Source: Chlamydiota bacterium (GTDB lineage: Bacteria; Patescibacteriota; Saccharimonadia; Saccharimonadales; UBA4665). From it: a DNA stretch of 48,388 nt. Where the stretch lies: positions 1 to 48,388 of the forward strand of contig CAJCIR010000072.1 in NCBI GenBank assembly GCA_903970425.1, read 5' to 3'. Positions 42,371-48,388 of this stretch are shown in pieces. Each line of letters opens with the position of its first letter. Positions within the stretch are counted from its first letter, which is position 1. Under the pieces are notes generated by a model, which saw nothing but the letters and a program-made list of their open reading frames with translations, was not told the DNA's origin and did no database searches. A program made the translations under genes and the position numbers.

Positions 42371-42421
42371 GCAATTGAGGGTAGTACGTTCCAGCTGCAG
42401 CCCAGCCTCCAAACCAATTGC
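42371..42421. repeat. Inverted-repeat-bounded intergenic element
   Basis: GCAATTG (42371-42377) and CAATTGC (42415-42421) bound a GC-richer patch with a CAGCTG palindrome and GAGG/CCTC complement. It lies between the convergent propeller and NmrA-like genes and may be a transcript-end structure, though no T-run follows on either strand. Confidence 0.4.
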
Positions 42422-42427
42422 TAGCGG

Positions 42428-43051
42428 CTAAGGCTTTCCAATAATGGGAGCTTGTTTTATGAAACTACGTCGTTCGAGTACTTGTAGGACTGCCTGAGCG
42501 ACTTCTTTTCTACTAACGTATAGTTTTGTTGGCCCGTGTTCGAGTAACTCAAACGGTTTAGCTGAAACGTCCTGTAATTTTAATACTCGTATGACTGTCC
42601 AATCTAAATCACTATTCTTGAGTACTTCTACATGGTTTTTGCCATCTTTGACCCTAGCCGGATCAATAATACTGATACTTAAATTCAGAATTCTGTCTAA
42701 TACTGTAATTATGTCGCCAGGGAATCGAACCCCAGTACCCGTTAGGCTTATTAACCGTTTAATTCCCAGTACGTTCATAACACCTGCAACTTTTTGAATT
42801 GCGATAGTTTGTACATTTGGCTCTGAGCCCTTAACGTGTCCAATAAAGCTAGCCACTGCCTCTTGCCTTAACATTAAATTCTTTAGTTGAGACTCATTAG
42901 TAGCGTCACATTCAACTATCACTAGGCTAGGGTGTGGTTGGAGGTGACTTTTGCCACGAACTCCAGCTCTAATTGAGTGACCTGCAGCTAGTGCTGCCTC
43001 AACAAAGGCTTGTCCCGATCGTCCACCGGCTGCGATAACGGCTATTTTCAC
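42428..43051 (-). CDS. NAD(P)-binding Rossmann (NmrA-like) protein
   Basis: 207 residues. KIAVIAAGGRSGQAFVEAALAAGH is the dinucleotide loop, and RAGVRGKSHL supplies basic residues that favour NADP. LISLTGTGVRFPG and KNHVEVLKNSDLDWTVIR complete the atypical-SDR pattern. Many members are redox sensors or reductases; the substrate is unknown. It starts with GTG, with AGGA 7-8 nt upstream. Confidence 0.88.
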   Translation of the reverse strand: MKIAVIAAGGRSGQAFVEAALAAGHSIRAGVRGKSHLQPHPSLVIVECDATNESQLKNLMLRQEAVASFIGHVKGSEPNVQTIAIQKVAGVMNVLGIKRLISLTGTGVRFPGDIITVLDRILNLSISIIDPARVKDGKNHVEVLKNSDLDWTVIRVLKLQDVSAKPFELLEHGPTKLYVSRKEVAQAVLQVLERRSFIKQAPIIGKP

Positions 43052-43095
43052 TTAATTTCCTGAATTAATTATGATCATTGCTCTTATTAGAATGA

Positions 43096-43115
43096 GCGTA
43101 TTAACCATGATACGC
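43096..43115. repeat. Palindrome upstream of the NmrA-like gene
   Basis: Perfect arms GCGTAT (43096-43101) and ATACGC (43110-43115) around 8 nt, about 45-65 bp upstream of the NmrA-like start at 43051, with a second inverted pair GCTC/GAGC overlapping it on the left. Operator-like; no T-run follows. The rest of 43052-43330 holds no gene that I can support. Confidence 0.4.
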
Positions 43116-43277
43116 AAATGATTAAGCTGTTGTGCTATGTCTAACCGGCAGGTTTCTAACCACTTAATACGAATATTATTTTTGTTCTTCTGTGTATTTG
43201 TTGCTATATTTATTACCATAATTAGTATTTAATTAATAACACAGTGTTCTATAAATTAAGCACTACGAGTAGAGGGA

Positions 43278-43319
43278 GTTCTATTAGGATAATAAACTGA
43301 ACCAGTTTGTTCTAATAGG
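43278..43319. repeat. Tandem GTTCTAWTAGG direct repeats
   Basis: GTTCTATTAGG (43278-43288) and GTTCTAATAGG (43309-43319) differ at one base and are 31 bp apart, about three helical turns. The palindrome AAACTG-AAC-CAGTTT lies between them. They end 11 bp before the GH16 start at 43331 and look like tandem regulator sites. Confidence 0.55.
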
Positions 43320-43330
43320 CGTTTGTTAAC

Positions 43331-44332
43331 ATGCCTAAGCCTGCTTTAAAGCATCTACTCCAAAAAGAAATGTCACGCAAAGACTTTCTTCGTATTAGTG
43401 CTCTAGCTACTATCTCTCTTATCGGCATAGGAGGATTACTAACCGAACTTCTATCACACGCAGCTTCTCCCTATGCAGCTGGAGAAGCAGAAAATGGAAA
43501 ATTAACGGGGCCAGCGAGCGTAACCAATGACACCACAGCTTCTGGTGGTAAGGCCGTAGAGTTTGGAAAGAACAGTACTGGTGGCGGTGGAACCGGAGGA
43601 AACCCGGTACCGACAGTTCCCTCTGGCACGACTGTGCCGAGCAAGGTCATACTCAACAGTACGTGGGAGAGCCCTGGAAACAACACAACCACACTTGAGC
43701 CATATTGGGTTGATACTTGGGGCCAGAACGATGGCTCTCAGAACCCCAATGCTCAGGTTGTAGATTCGGCGTACACCACGATTACCTCAGATGGTGTGCA
43801 GATGATTTGTCCCACTACTTCGCCATCATCAGCTGGTTTGATCTGCACCCAGTCTTCTGGGCAGCAAACTCCTTTCACCTTCACCCCAAGCGCTAGCGCA
43901 CCTGTATTTGTTGAGTTCAAGGCCTACATTCCCTGCCAGTCGGACGGCACAATCTATAACTGGCCCGCTCTTTGGGTTGTCACGCCAGATACGTGGAATG
44001 CCGAGATCGACATATTCGAGGGACTTGGTGGTTCAGCCGCAGCGCACTACCACTTTAATAATGGAGCGAATCAGGCTGGCCTTAGCTATCACATCAATCC
44101 TAACGCCGACAATGTGTTTGGACTACTGTTTGCTAACACCGGGACAGCTGAATTCTTCGTCAACGGGGAGTCAATCGGATCACTGTCACCACCCGTACTT
44201 TCGTCGGGTACGCTATCTCAGACTAATGGCTTCCAACTTGTTGCCGAGAACTCCAACGGTTCTACCGCAACAGGTCCAACTGACACCTCAGCAGTGTTAA
44301 TACTACGTTATGCCCGAGTCTGGCAAGATTAA
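43331..44332 (+). CDS. Secreted GH16-family glycoside hydrolase (second copy)
   Basis: 333 residues. The N-terminus has MSRKDFLRISALATISLIGI, a Tat-like motif with R-K in place of R-R, before a hydrophobic segment. The shared module (ASPYAAGEAENGKLTGPASV to AVEFG), a Gly/Pro linker and a GH16-type jellyroll follow: NWPALWVV, catalytic EIDIFE (E225, D227, E230), HYHFN, and YARVWQD at the end. It differs enough from the enzyme at 38330 to suggest another glycan. An internal ATG at 43370 is an alternative start. Confidence 0.85.
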   Translation: MPKPALKHLLQKEMSRKDFLRISALATISLIGIGGLLTELLSHAASPYAAGEAENGKLTGPASVTNDTTASGGKAVEFGKNSTGGGGTGGNPVPTVPSGTTVPSKVILNSTWESPGNNTTTLEPYWVDTWGQNDGSQNPNAQVVDSAYTTITSDGVQMICPTTSPSSAGLICTQSSGQQTPFTFTPSASAPVFVEFKAYIPCQSDGTIYNWPALWVVTPDTWNAEIDIFEGLGGSAAAHYHFNNGANQAGLSYHINPNADNVFGLLFANTGTAEFFVNGESIGSLSPPVLSSGTLSQTNGFQLVAENSNGSTATGPTDTSAVLILRYARVWQD

Positions 44333-44386
44333 CTCAGTGCTTACTCAAGCGGTTTTAACATTGATTTATAATTAGAGTAATTAATT

Positions 44387-44773
44387 ATGATTAAACCACG
44401 CTATATAGCAATATCTCTCGCAAGTGCCGGATTAATCGGCTTAAGTACACTTGGTATCGCCAGCGCAGCATCTCCTACAAGTACAAGCACTACTATCGGT
44501 AAGAGTGGTATCCCTCGCTCGACCTTTAAACAAGATCGCCTCACGGCTGTAGCGCAGGTACTAAATACCACTACAGCGAATGTACAAGCTGCCCATAAGA
44601 ATGAGACATTCTCTCAGCTTGTTGCAAATGCCGGATTAACCAAGAAGACATTTGCCCAAAAACTGAAGATACAGATAACGAGCGACCTTGAGGGACAGGG
44701 CTATAGTCAAGCTCAAGTTACTATAGCATTACAACATCGCACGATCGTGCGATTACGACATCATGAGAAGTAA
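44387..44773 (+). CDS. Small secreted helical protein, unknown function
   Basis: 128 residues with a signal peptide (about 1-28: ISLASAGLIGLSTLGIASAAS, AxA-type end). The mature part is helical with two similar units: DRLTAVAQVLNTTTANVQAA and LEGQGYSQAQVTIALQH, ending in a basic RLRHHEK. Repeats of this style occur in secreted DUF proteins of several phyla. Function unknown. TATAAT (44367-44372) gives a leader of about 8 nt. Confidence 0.7.
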   Translation: MIKPRYIAISLASAGLIGLSTLGIASAASPTSTSTTIGKSGIPRSTFKQDRLTAVAQVLNTTTANVQAAHKNETFSQLVANAGLTKKTFAQKLKIQITSDLEGQGYSQAQVTIALQHRTIVRLRHHEK

Positions 44774-44808
44774 GACATCTCTAAATCTAATACTGAACCA
44801 ACAAAATA

Positions 44809-44845
44809 GTTCTAACTTCGTCACAGATGCCCAGCCATAAGCGTA
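44809..44845 (+). repeat. Intergenic repeat copy D
   Basis: Begins GTTCTAACTTCGTC and ends CCCAGCCATAAGCG. Its last 11 bases (AGCCATAAGCG) are identical to copy B. It lies 36 bp after the preceding stop and 44 bp before the antitoxin start, bracketing the toxin-antitoxin pair together with copy A. Confidence 0.5.
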
Positions 44846-44889
44846 ATAAAAAGTCTTTACAACTGGCACACTTTTGATACACTATATGT

Positions 44890-45114
44890 ATGAGTACAGC
44901 AAAAACTAGAATTAATGTTAGCGTCCCTGAAGACGTTAAGAACGCTTTAGCCGACTTGGCTAAGCGAGATCAAGTGCCAACTGCTACCAAAGCACAGCAT
45001 CTAATAGAAATAGGTCTTGAAACAGAGGAAGATGAAGCATGGGATAAGATTGCTTCCTCAAGAGACAACAAAAATACTGTCTTTCATACCCATACTGAAG
45101 TATTTAAATCTTAG
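44890..45114 (+). CDS. Ribbon-helix-helix antitoxin
   Basis: 74 residues. KTRINVSVPEDVKNALADLAKRD is an RHH DNA-binding domain, then a longer acidic tail (ETEEDEAWDKIASSRDN) of the kind that wraps a RelE/ParE toxin. It should neutralise the downstream toxin and repress the operon. TACACT lies 6 nt before the ATG. The toxin ATG follows after 3 nt. Repeat copies D and A flank the pair. Confidence 0.9.
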   Translation: MSTAKTRINVSVPEDVKNALADLAKRDQVPTATKAQHLIEIGLETEEDEAWDKIASSRDNKNTVFHTHTEVFKS

Positions 45115-45117
45115 AGT

Positions 45118-45390
45118 ATGTATGAAATTCTCTATAGTGACGAGGTAGTTAAAGAAGATATACCTAAACTAGGTAAGCCATGGAAGAGTAAGATTGAAAA
45201 AGCTATTGAATCAAAACTCATGACTCGACCCGAGGTATATGGGAAACCCCTAAGACGATCTTTAAAAAATTACCAGAAACTACGGGTTGGTGATTACCGG
45301 GTCATATTTAGAATTGAAGAACGAACAGTTAAAATCTTCGTTATAAAACATAGGTCAGTCGTATATTCTGTAGCGTCAAAAAGACTGTAG
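45118..45390 (+). CDS. RelE/ParE-family toxin
   Basis: 90 residues, typical for the family: YEILYSDEVVKEDIPKL at the start, IEKAIESKLMTRPEVYGKPLRRSLKNYQKLRVGDYRVIF in the core, and KIFVIKHRSVVYS at the end. The conserved RxGDYRV(I/V)F motif and the basic/aromatic end fit an mRNA interferase (RelE) more than gyrase-directed ParE, but this is not certain. Second gene of the pair. Confidence 0.92.
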   Translation: MYEILYSDEVVKEDIPKLGKPWKSKIEKAIESKLMTRPEVYGKPLRRSLKNYQKLRVGDYRVIFRIEERTVKIFVIKHRSVVYSVASKRL

Positions 45391-45404
45391 AGTTTTAAAT
45401 AGAA

Positions 45405-45441
45405 GTTCGGAAGTCAGTCTGGAGCGCATACTTAGCCAAAA
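45405..45441 (+). repeat. Intergenic repeat copy A
   Basis: GTTCGGAAGTCAGTCTGGAG, then CGCATACTTAGCCAAAA. It matches copy B at 28 of 37 positions without gaps. It lies 14 bp after the toxin stop and 37 bp before the signal peptidase gene. Confidence 0.65.
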
Positions 45442-45478
45442 TGCTTAAACTAACATCAAGCTGCTAAAATAATTTCTG

Positions 45479-46096
45479 ATGCCAACAAAAGATATACAGT
45501 CTTCGCCAGCTTCTGTAGAGATATTCTCTGAGTATAAGCATTCAAAAAAAATATGGCGTCTACCATTAATTATGGTAATCGTCATTGTGGCTCTCTACGT
45601 CATAACAGCCTACGTCGTTACTCCCGTTGAAGTCCGCGGAATCTCTATGCAACCCACACTTCACACTGGCAACATTGTATTGGTATGGGAATGGCCTCAG
45701 ACCTGGGCTAGAATCACTAATAGTCAATATATTCCTAAGCGAGGCAGCATTGTGGTACTGCAGAAAACACCGGTTTCTGGAGAAGAGCTAATTAAACGGG
45801 TTATTGGTCTACCTGGGGATAACGTGTCAATTGGTAGCGGTAAAGTAACTGTTTCTAATAATCAAAACCCTTCTGGTTTTGATCCTGACGTGGCTCCTTA
45901 TGGGAAGAGCCTGGTGCCTATTTTCGGTAGCTATAGTACCGCAGTTCCCCCGGGTCAAATTTTCGTGCTCGGAGACAACCGCAGTCTAGGCGCCTCCATT
46001 GATTCACGCTCCAGCATCGGCAGTATAGAATCAACAGATATAATTGGACAGGCTATTATTAGGGTATTCCCTTTTGATCAAATCAAACTCTTCTAG
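45479..46096 (+). CDS. lepB: Signal peptidase I
   Basis: 205 residues. One N-terminal helix (LIMVIVIVALYVITAYVV), then the catalytic Ser56 in RGISMQPTL and Lys106 in LIKRVIGLPGD, and the family box GDNRSLGASIDSRSSIG. It removes Sec signal peptides outside the membrane, consistent with the many secreted proteins nearby. TAAAAT lies 8 nt before the ATG, with no Shine-Dalgarno sequence. Its last bases overlap the convergent gene by 4 bp. Confidence 0.96.
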   Translation: MPTKDIQSSPASVEIFSEYKHSKKIWRLPLIMVIVIVALYVITAYVVTPVEVRGISMQPTLHTGNIVLVWEWPQTWARITNSQYIPKRGSIVVLQKTPVSGEELIKRVIGLPGDNVSIGSGKVTVSNNQNPSGFDPDVAPYGKSLVPIFGSYSTAVPPGQIFVLGDNRSLGASIDSRSSIGSIESTDIIGQAIIRVFPFDQIKLF

Positions 46097-47052
46097 CCAC
46101 TAATAACGTTATCAGTCGGATCTGTCTTGTCATCTTTGCCGTGCTTGGAGAGCTGATTTAGCCCATGCTCAACTTTAAACAATCTATGTTTATAAACAAG
46201 CCTGGCTATCCACAGTAACTCTAAGATTATTACGAATACTAGAGTCGGTATTATAAAGACTAAAGCCTTATTACGAGTTCGGTATATTAGACTTTTTATA
46301 AACAAGGTCCCAGTGTAGTCGGTTCCCATATTGATGGTTTGATTGATTGTTAAGGTTTGTTGATCAGAGAGATCAACTTGAATACTAATATTGTGCAGGC
46401 CTCCATCAAGATAACCACGGTTAATAGGCTGTAGTCGTGTAGAGGCATAAAGGAACTGGTTATCTGAGTAGTAAGTGACCTTGTTGTAATCTACACCGCT
46501 CAGTGGACTGGCTAGATAAACTGCAACCTCATCTGTAGCTCCAGATATAATCTGTGGTGATAACACACCTTTATACCCTTGATAGGTCACTTGACAATTT
46601 GCGCTGGGGGTACAAACCGCAGGATTAGGCAATATTAACAGTGAAGCTACCGCTTGATAGGGGAGAGCGCCAAGTCCGTTCCCTGCGACCACAAACGATC
46701 CTCCATGAGTGGTATCTAGATTATAGTCGCCTACTTTACTCCAGCCACCGTAAGAGGGGCTATTGGTACCTATAAGGTGACATTGACTATCGCTAAACGA
46801 CTGGAAGTAGACGGTTACGCTTGAGCTGTGCTCATTAACATTATTTAGCTTGATGTACAACTGGGCGTCAGGGGACACTTGATTTAGTAGTACACTGTAT
46901 TGACTATCACTAGTACCACATTTTCCGATAAGACTCAGGTTTGGAGGCGCAGCTTGGGCACTTGCTTTGCCACTGTACACTCCCGCCAATCCGGTAAAGA
47001 CCATGGCAAGCAACAATAAACTTAATAGGCTTTTGTTATAGAAGCGTTCCAC
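46093..47052 (-). CDS. Type I membrane surface protein, unknown function
   Basis: 319 residues: signal peptide (about 1-33, GKASAQA end), a beta-rich outer domain of about 220 residues with three Cys pairs (KCGTSDSQ, SQCHL, VCTPSANC), a C-terminal helix (ALVFIIPTLVFVIILELLWIA) and a basic, then acidic cytoplasmic tail. No family recognised. Start is a GTG at 47052 with AAAGAG upstream. It follows the pilin-like gene by 28 bp on the same strand. Confidence 0.75.
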   Translation of the reverse strand: MERFYNKSLLSLLLLAMVFTGLAGVYSGKASAQAAPPNLSLIGKCGTSDSQYSVLLNQVSPDAQLYIKLNNVNEHSSSVTVYFQSFSDSQCHLIGTNSPSYGGWSKVGDYNLDTTHGGSFVVAGNGLGALPYQAVASLLILPNPAVCTPSANCQVTYQGYKGVLSPQIISGATDEVAVYLASPLSGVDYNKVTYYSDNQFLYASTRLQPINRGYLDGGLHNISIQVDLSDQQTLTINQTINMGTDYTGTLFIKSLIYRTRNKALVFIIPTLVFVIILELLWIARLVYKHRLFKVEHGLNQLSKHGKDDKTDPTDNVISG

Positions 47053-47080
47053 ACTCTTTTAAAGATACATTATTTACGGC

Positions 47081-47584
47081 TTAGCACTGTGCGACATTTG
47101 CAGGATTTACGAGACCAGTACCCTCTGTACCGTTTACTCCAGAACCTACAGTGTCACCAGAATTAACAAAAGCCCTGAATCTCTGGTTAGAGTATTTTGA
47201 TACATAGAATTGTGCGGAGCCAGATACATTTAGCCAATAAGCATTCCCACCAGCGCCAGTACCAGTGCCGCCTACTGCGTTATCGTTAGTGTAAAAAGCT
47301 GCCGCGTCGTAGTATTTGGGTGCTCCGGATGCCGGTTTATTAAAGTAAGTGGTAACGTGGTATACGTCATAATAACTATCGAAGGTCGCACAAGCGGAGA
47401 CTGTTACTCCATAGTAGTAACCCAGATATGTAGTACCCGAGGCGTGGGCCACAGTAGTCTTGTGACTGTGCTTATAGACAAAGAATCCTCCGGCACCTAT
47501 TGCTAATACGACTACTATGAGAAGCACTATTTCCAGGTGGCCAAAGCCCTTTTCATTAAGTTTCGTTTTTCGAAGTAATTTCAT
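47081..47584 (-). CDS. Type IV pilin-like protein
   Basis: 167 residues. A basic leader (MKLLRKTKLNEKG) is followed by FGHLEIVLLIVVVLAIGAGGFFVYK: Gly at -1, Phe at +1 and Glu at +5, the prepilin peptidase signature, then the hydrophobic pilin helix. The mature domain is Tyr/Gly/Thr-rich with a Cys in VSACATF and one at the end (VAQC), probably paired. A minor or major pilin, exported by a type IV pilus system not encoded here. Co-directional with the gene at 46093. Confidence 0.85.
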   Translation of the reverse strand: MKLLRKTKLNEKGFGHLEIVLLIVVVLAIGAGGFFVYKHSHKTTVAHASGTTYLGYYYGVTVSACATFDSYYDVYHVTTYFNKPASGAPKYYDAAAFYTNDNAVGGTGTGAGGNAYWLNVSGSAQFYVSKYSNQRFRAFVNSGDTVGSGVNGTEGTGLVNPANVAQC

Positions 47585-47653
47585 CCAATTAGTCCTATAT
47601 TAGTTTTTTATATTTATAACTGCTGACTGAATGCTACCTGAAGAGTTCTATAA

Positions 47654-47670
47654 GCACAAGTGATTTGTGC
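47654..47670. repeat. Small palindrome upstream of the pilin gene
   Basis: GCACAA (47654-47659) and TTGTGC (47665-47670) around GTGAT, about 70 bp upstream of the pilin start at 47584. Possible operator. It is within the 431-bp gene-free stretch 47585-48015, which otherwise holds repeat copies E and B and a small CAGTA/TACTG hairpin (47805-47819). Confidence 0.4.
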
Positions 47671-47722
47671 ACAGGGTTAGTTTAATGTAAGTAGTCAAGC
47701 TTCTTTTGCATCTCTATAAATC

Positions 47723-47760
47723 ATTCGGAACTACGACTCTGAGCTCAGCCTTAAGTGATA
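47723..47760 (+). repeat. Intergenic repeat copy E
   Basis: ATTCGGAACTACGACTCTG, then AGCTCAGCCTTAAGTG. The second half matches copy B at 14 of 16 bases (AGCTCAGCCATAAGCG). It contains the palindrome CTGAGCTCAG. Confidence 0.5.
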
Positions 47761-47924
47761 TGGTCTGGTAATAACAAAATCTATCAAGCGGTTCAAAGTA
47801 GACCCAGTATTTTTTACTGCGATGTGCCTGTTGTTAACTTCTGTCCTCGTATTTATAACTTGATTCCAGATAAATCATATAGCATACAGACGGCGATAGG
47901 TACCCCTACACCCCTGGTATAAAA

Positions 47925-47970
47925 GTTCTGAAATCGGTCTGAAGGGCAAGCTCAGCCATAAGCGGTTTGT
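47925..47970 (+). repeat. Intergenic repeat copy B
   Basis: GTTCTGAAATCGGTCTGAAG, then GGCAAGCTCAGCCATAAGCGG. This copy contains all segments seen in the others. It can fold: AAATC pairs with GGTTT, and GG-CTGA (one bulged T) with TCAGCC. It lies 46 bp before the gene at 48016. Confidence 0.65.
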
Positions 47971-48015
47971 TTAATTAATCAGTATTAATGTTTTTTAACA
48001 TGATAAAATAAGCAT

Positions 48016-48249
48016 ATGGCAAAAGAGGATAATTATATTGGCGTTCTGCTTGAAGATATACAGGATAAATTAACTGGAATTGCTGAAGCTGTTAGTGATT
48101 TAAATAAAAAATCGGACAAAACAGATGAAAGACTAGAAAGAATTGAGGAAAACACTAACCTCATTCCACCGGTTCAAGCTGCCATAAAAGACCAAACACG
48201 TCAATTGAATGATCACGAAACTAGAATTACTGAATTAGAAACCGCTTAA
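48016..48249 (+). CDS. Small coiled-coil protein, unknown function
   Basis: 77 residues, almost entirely helical with heptad-like leucines and isoleucines (IGVLLEDIQDKLTGIAEAV, then LERIEENTNLI and QLNDHETRITELE). No membrane segment. It may dimerise or act as an adaptor; no family recognised. TAAAAT lies 6 nt before the ATG with no Shine-Dalgarno sequence. Repeat copies B and C lie directly before and after it. Confidence 0.7.
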   Translation: MAKEDNYIGVLLEDIQDKLTGIAEAVSDLNKKSDKTDERLERIEENTNLIPPVQAAIKDQTRQLNDHETRITELETA

Positions 48250-48252
48250 AGC

Positions 48253-48297
48253 GTTCTGAACTCGGTCTGGATTCCCATCCCGGCGATTTGTGAGTTC
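48253..48297 (+). repeat. Intergenic repeat copy C
   Basis: GTTCTGAACTCGGTCTGGA matches copy B at 17 of 19 bases; the 3' half diverges (TTCCCATCCCGGCGATTTG). GAACTC (48258-48263) and GAGTTC (48292-48297) close it as an inverted repeat. It starts 4 bp after the stop of the coiled-coil gene. The last 90 bp of the window hold nothing else I can support. Confidence 0.6.
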
Positions 48298-48388
48298 AAT
48301 TATATTACTTAATTTAACCGTTATGTTGCCTATAGCAACGAAGTAAATAATATCCACTTCCGACAAAGGCTATTGATAATGTTAATGT

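Noticed and set aside
42718-42734. tRNA T-arm-like sequence (GGGTTCGATTCCC on the minus strand)
   Set aside because: It lies in frame inside the NmrA-like gene (GVRFPG), and no D-arm, anticodon arm or acceptor stem surrounds it.
43299-43313. LexA/SOS box (GAAC...GTTC) upstream of the second GH16
   Set aside because: The half-sites are 6 nt apart, whereas the Gram-positive-type box needs 4, and the gene is not SOS-like.
1-48388. CRISPR arrays, IS elements and phage genes
   Set aside because: No regularly spaced repeats, transposase, integrase or phage structural genes are visible; the dispersed repeats are irregularly spaced and separated by genes.

Overview
The window looks like a chromosomal segment of a Candidate Phyla Radiation bacterium, most likely Candidatus Saccharibacteria (TM7). 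This is inferred from gene content and not from a marker tree. The supporting signs are many single-pass or secreted proteins of unknown family, a prepilin with a GF(x3)E-type N-terminus, a 50-residue zinc ribbon, CHAP and GH16 surface enzymes, LxNTGPG C-terminal tails, and tightly packed genes with several overlapping stops. UGA is used as a normal stop (for example at the end of kup), so this is not a UGA=Gly lineage. There are no rRNA or tRNA genes, insertion sequences or CRISPR arrays.

Layout. 1-8 kb: the 3' end of a drug-efflux MFS gene, a Nudix hydrolase overlapping it tail to tail, cutA, a coupled glycosyltransferase/polysaccharide deacetylase pair, a slipin, a small zinc ribbon, a membrane-anchored ricin-lectin/CHAP hydrolase and typA. 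8-16 kb: a dienelactone hydrolase, an LssY_C protein, an RRM RNA-binding protein with a long leader, a D-Ala ligase-like ATP-grasp, DMT and TM2 membrane proteins and hypothetical proteins. 16-20 kb: a MarR/MFS divergon and an ArsR-SRPBCC-SRPBCC operon with a striking operator. 19.6-22.3 kb: the last three steps of UMP synthesis (a PyrE-like protein and PyrF on the minus strand, PyrD on the plus strand). 22-34 kb: housekeeping and surface genes (Nudix, two methyltransferases, inositol-phosphatase, YCII, Tas-like aldo/keto reductase, an HtrA-like membrane protease, DUF1801, an esterase, Kup). 34-38 kb: membrane proteins and a possible small RNA.

38-48 kb is the most unusual part. It has three secreted proteins (two GH16 glycoside hydrolases and a TolB-like propeller) sharing a short N-terminal module. 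It has two genes broken by small frameshifts (a VOC protein and a Crp/Fnr regulator). It also has an RHH/RelE toxin-antitoxin pair, signal peptidase I and a pilin-like protein. About 45-bp imperfect repeats lie between genes here; in two places they bracket a gene unit in direct orientation, which suggests a cassette-like organisation.

Two features of expression stand out. Many start codons lie 5-8 nt downstream of a good -10 box and lack a Shine-Dalgarno sequence, suggesting frequent leaderless mRNAs, while other genes have clear AAGGAG sites. Several divergent gene pairs have back-to-back -35 boxes forming inverted repeats, which are likely shared operators.
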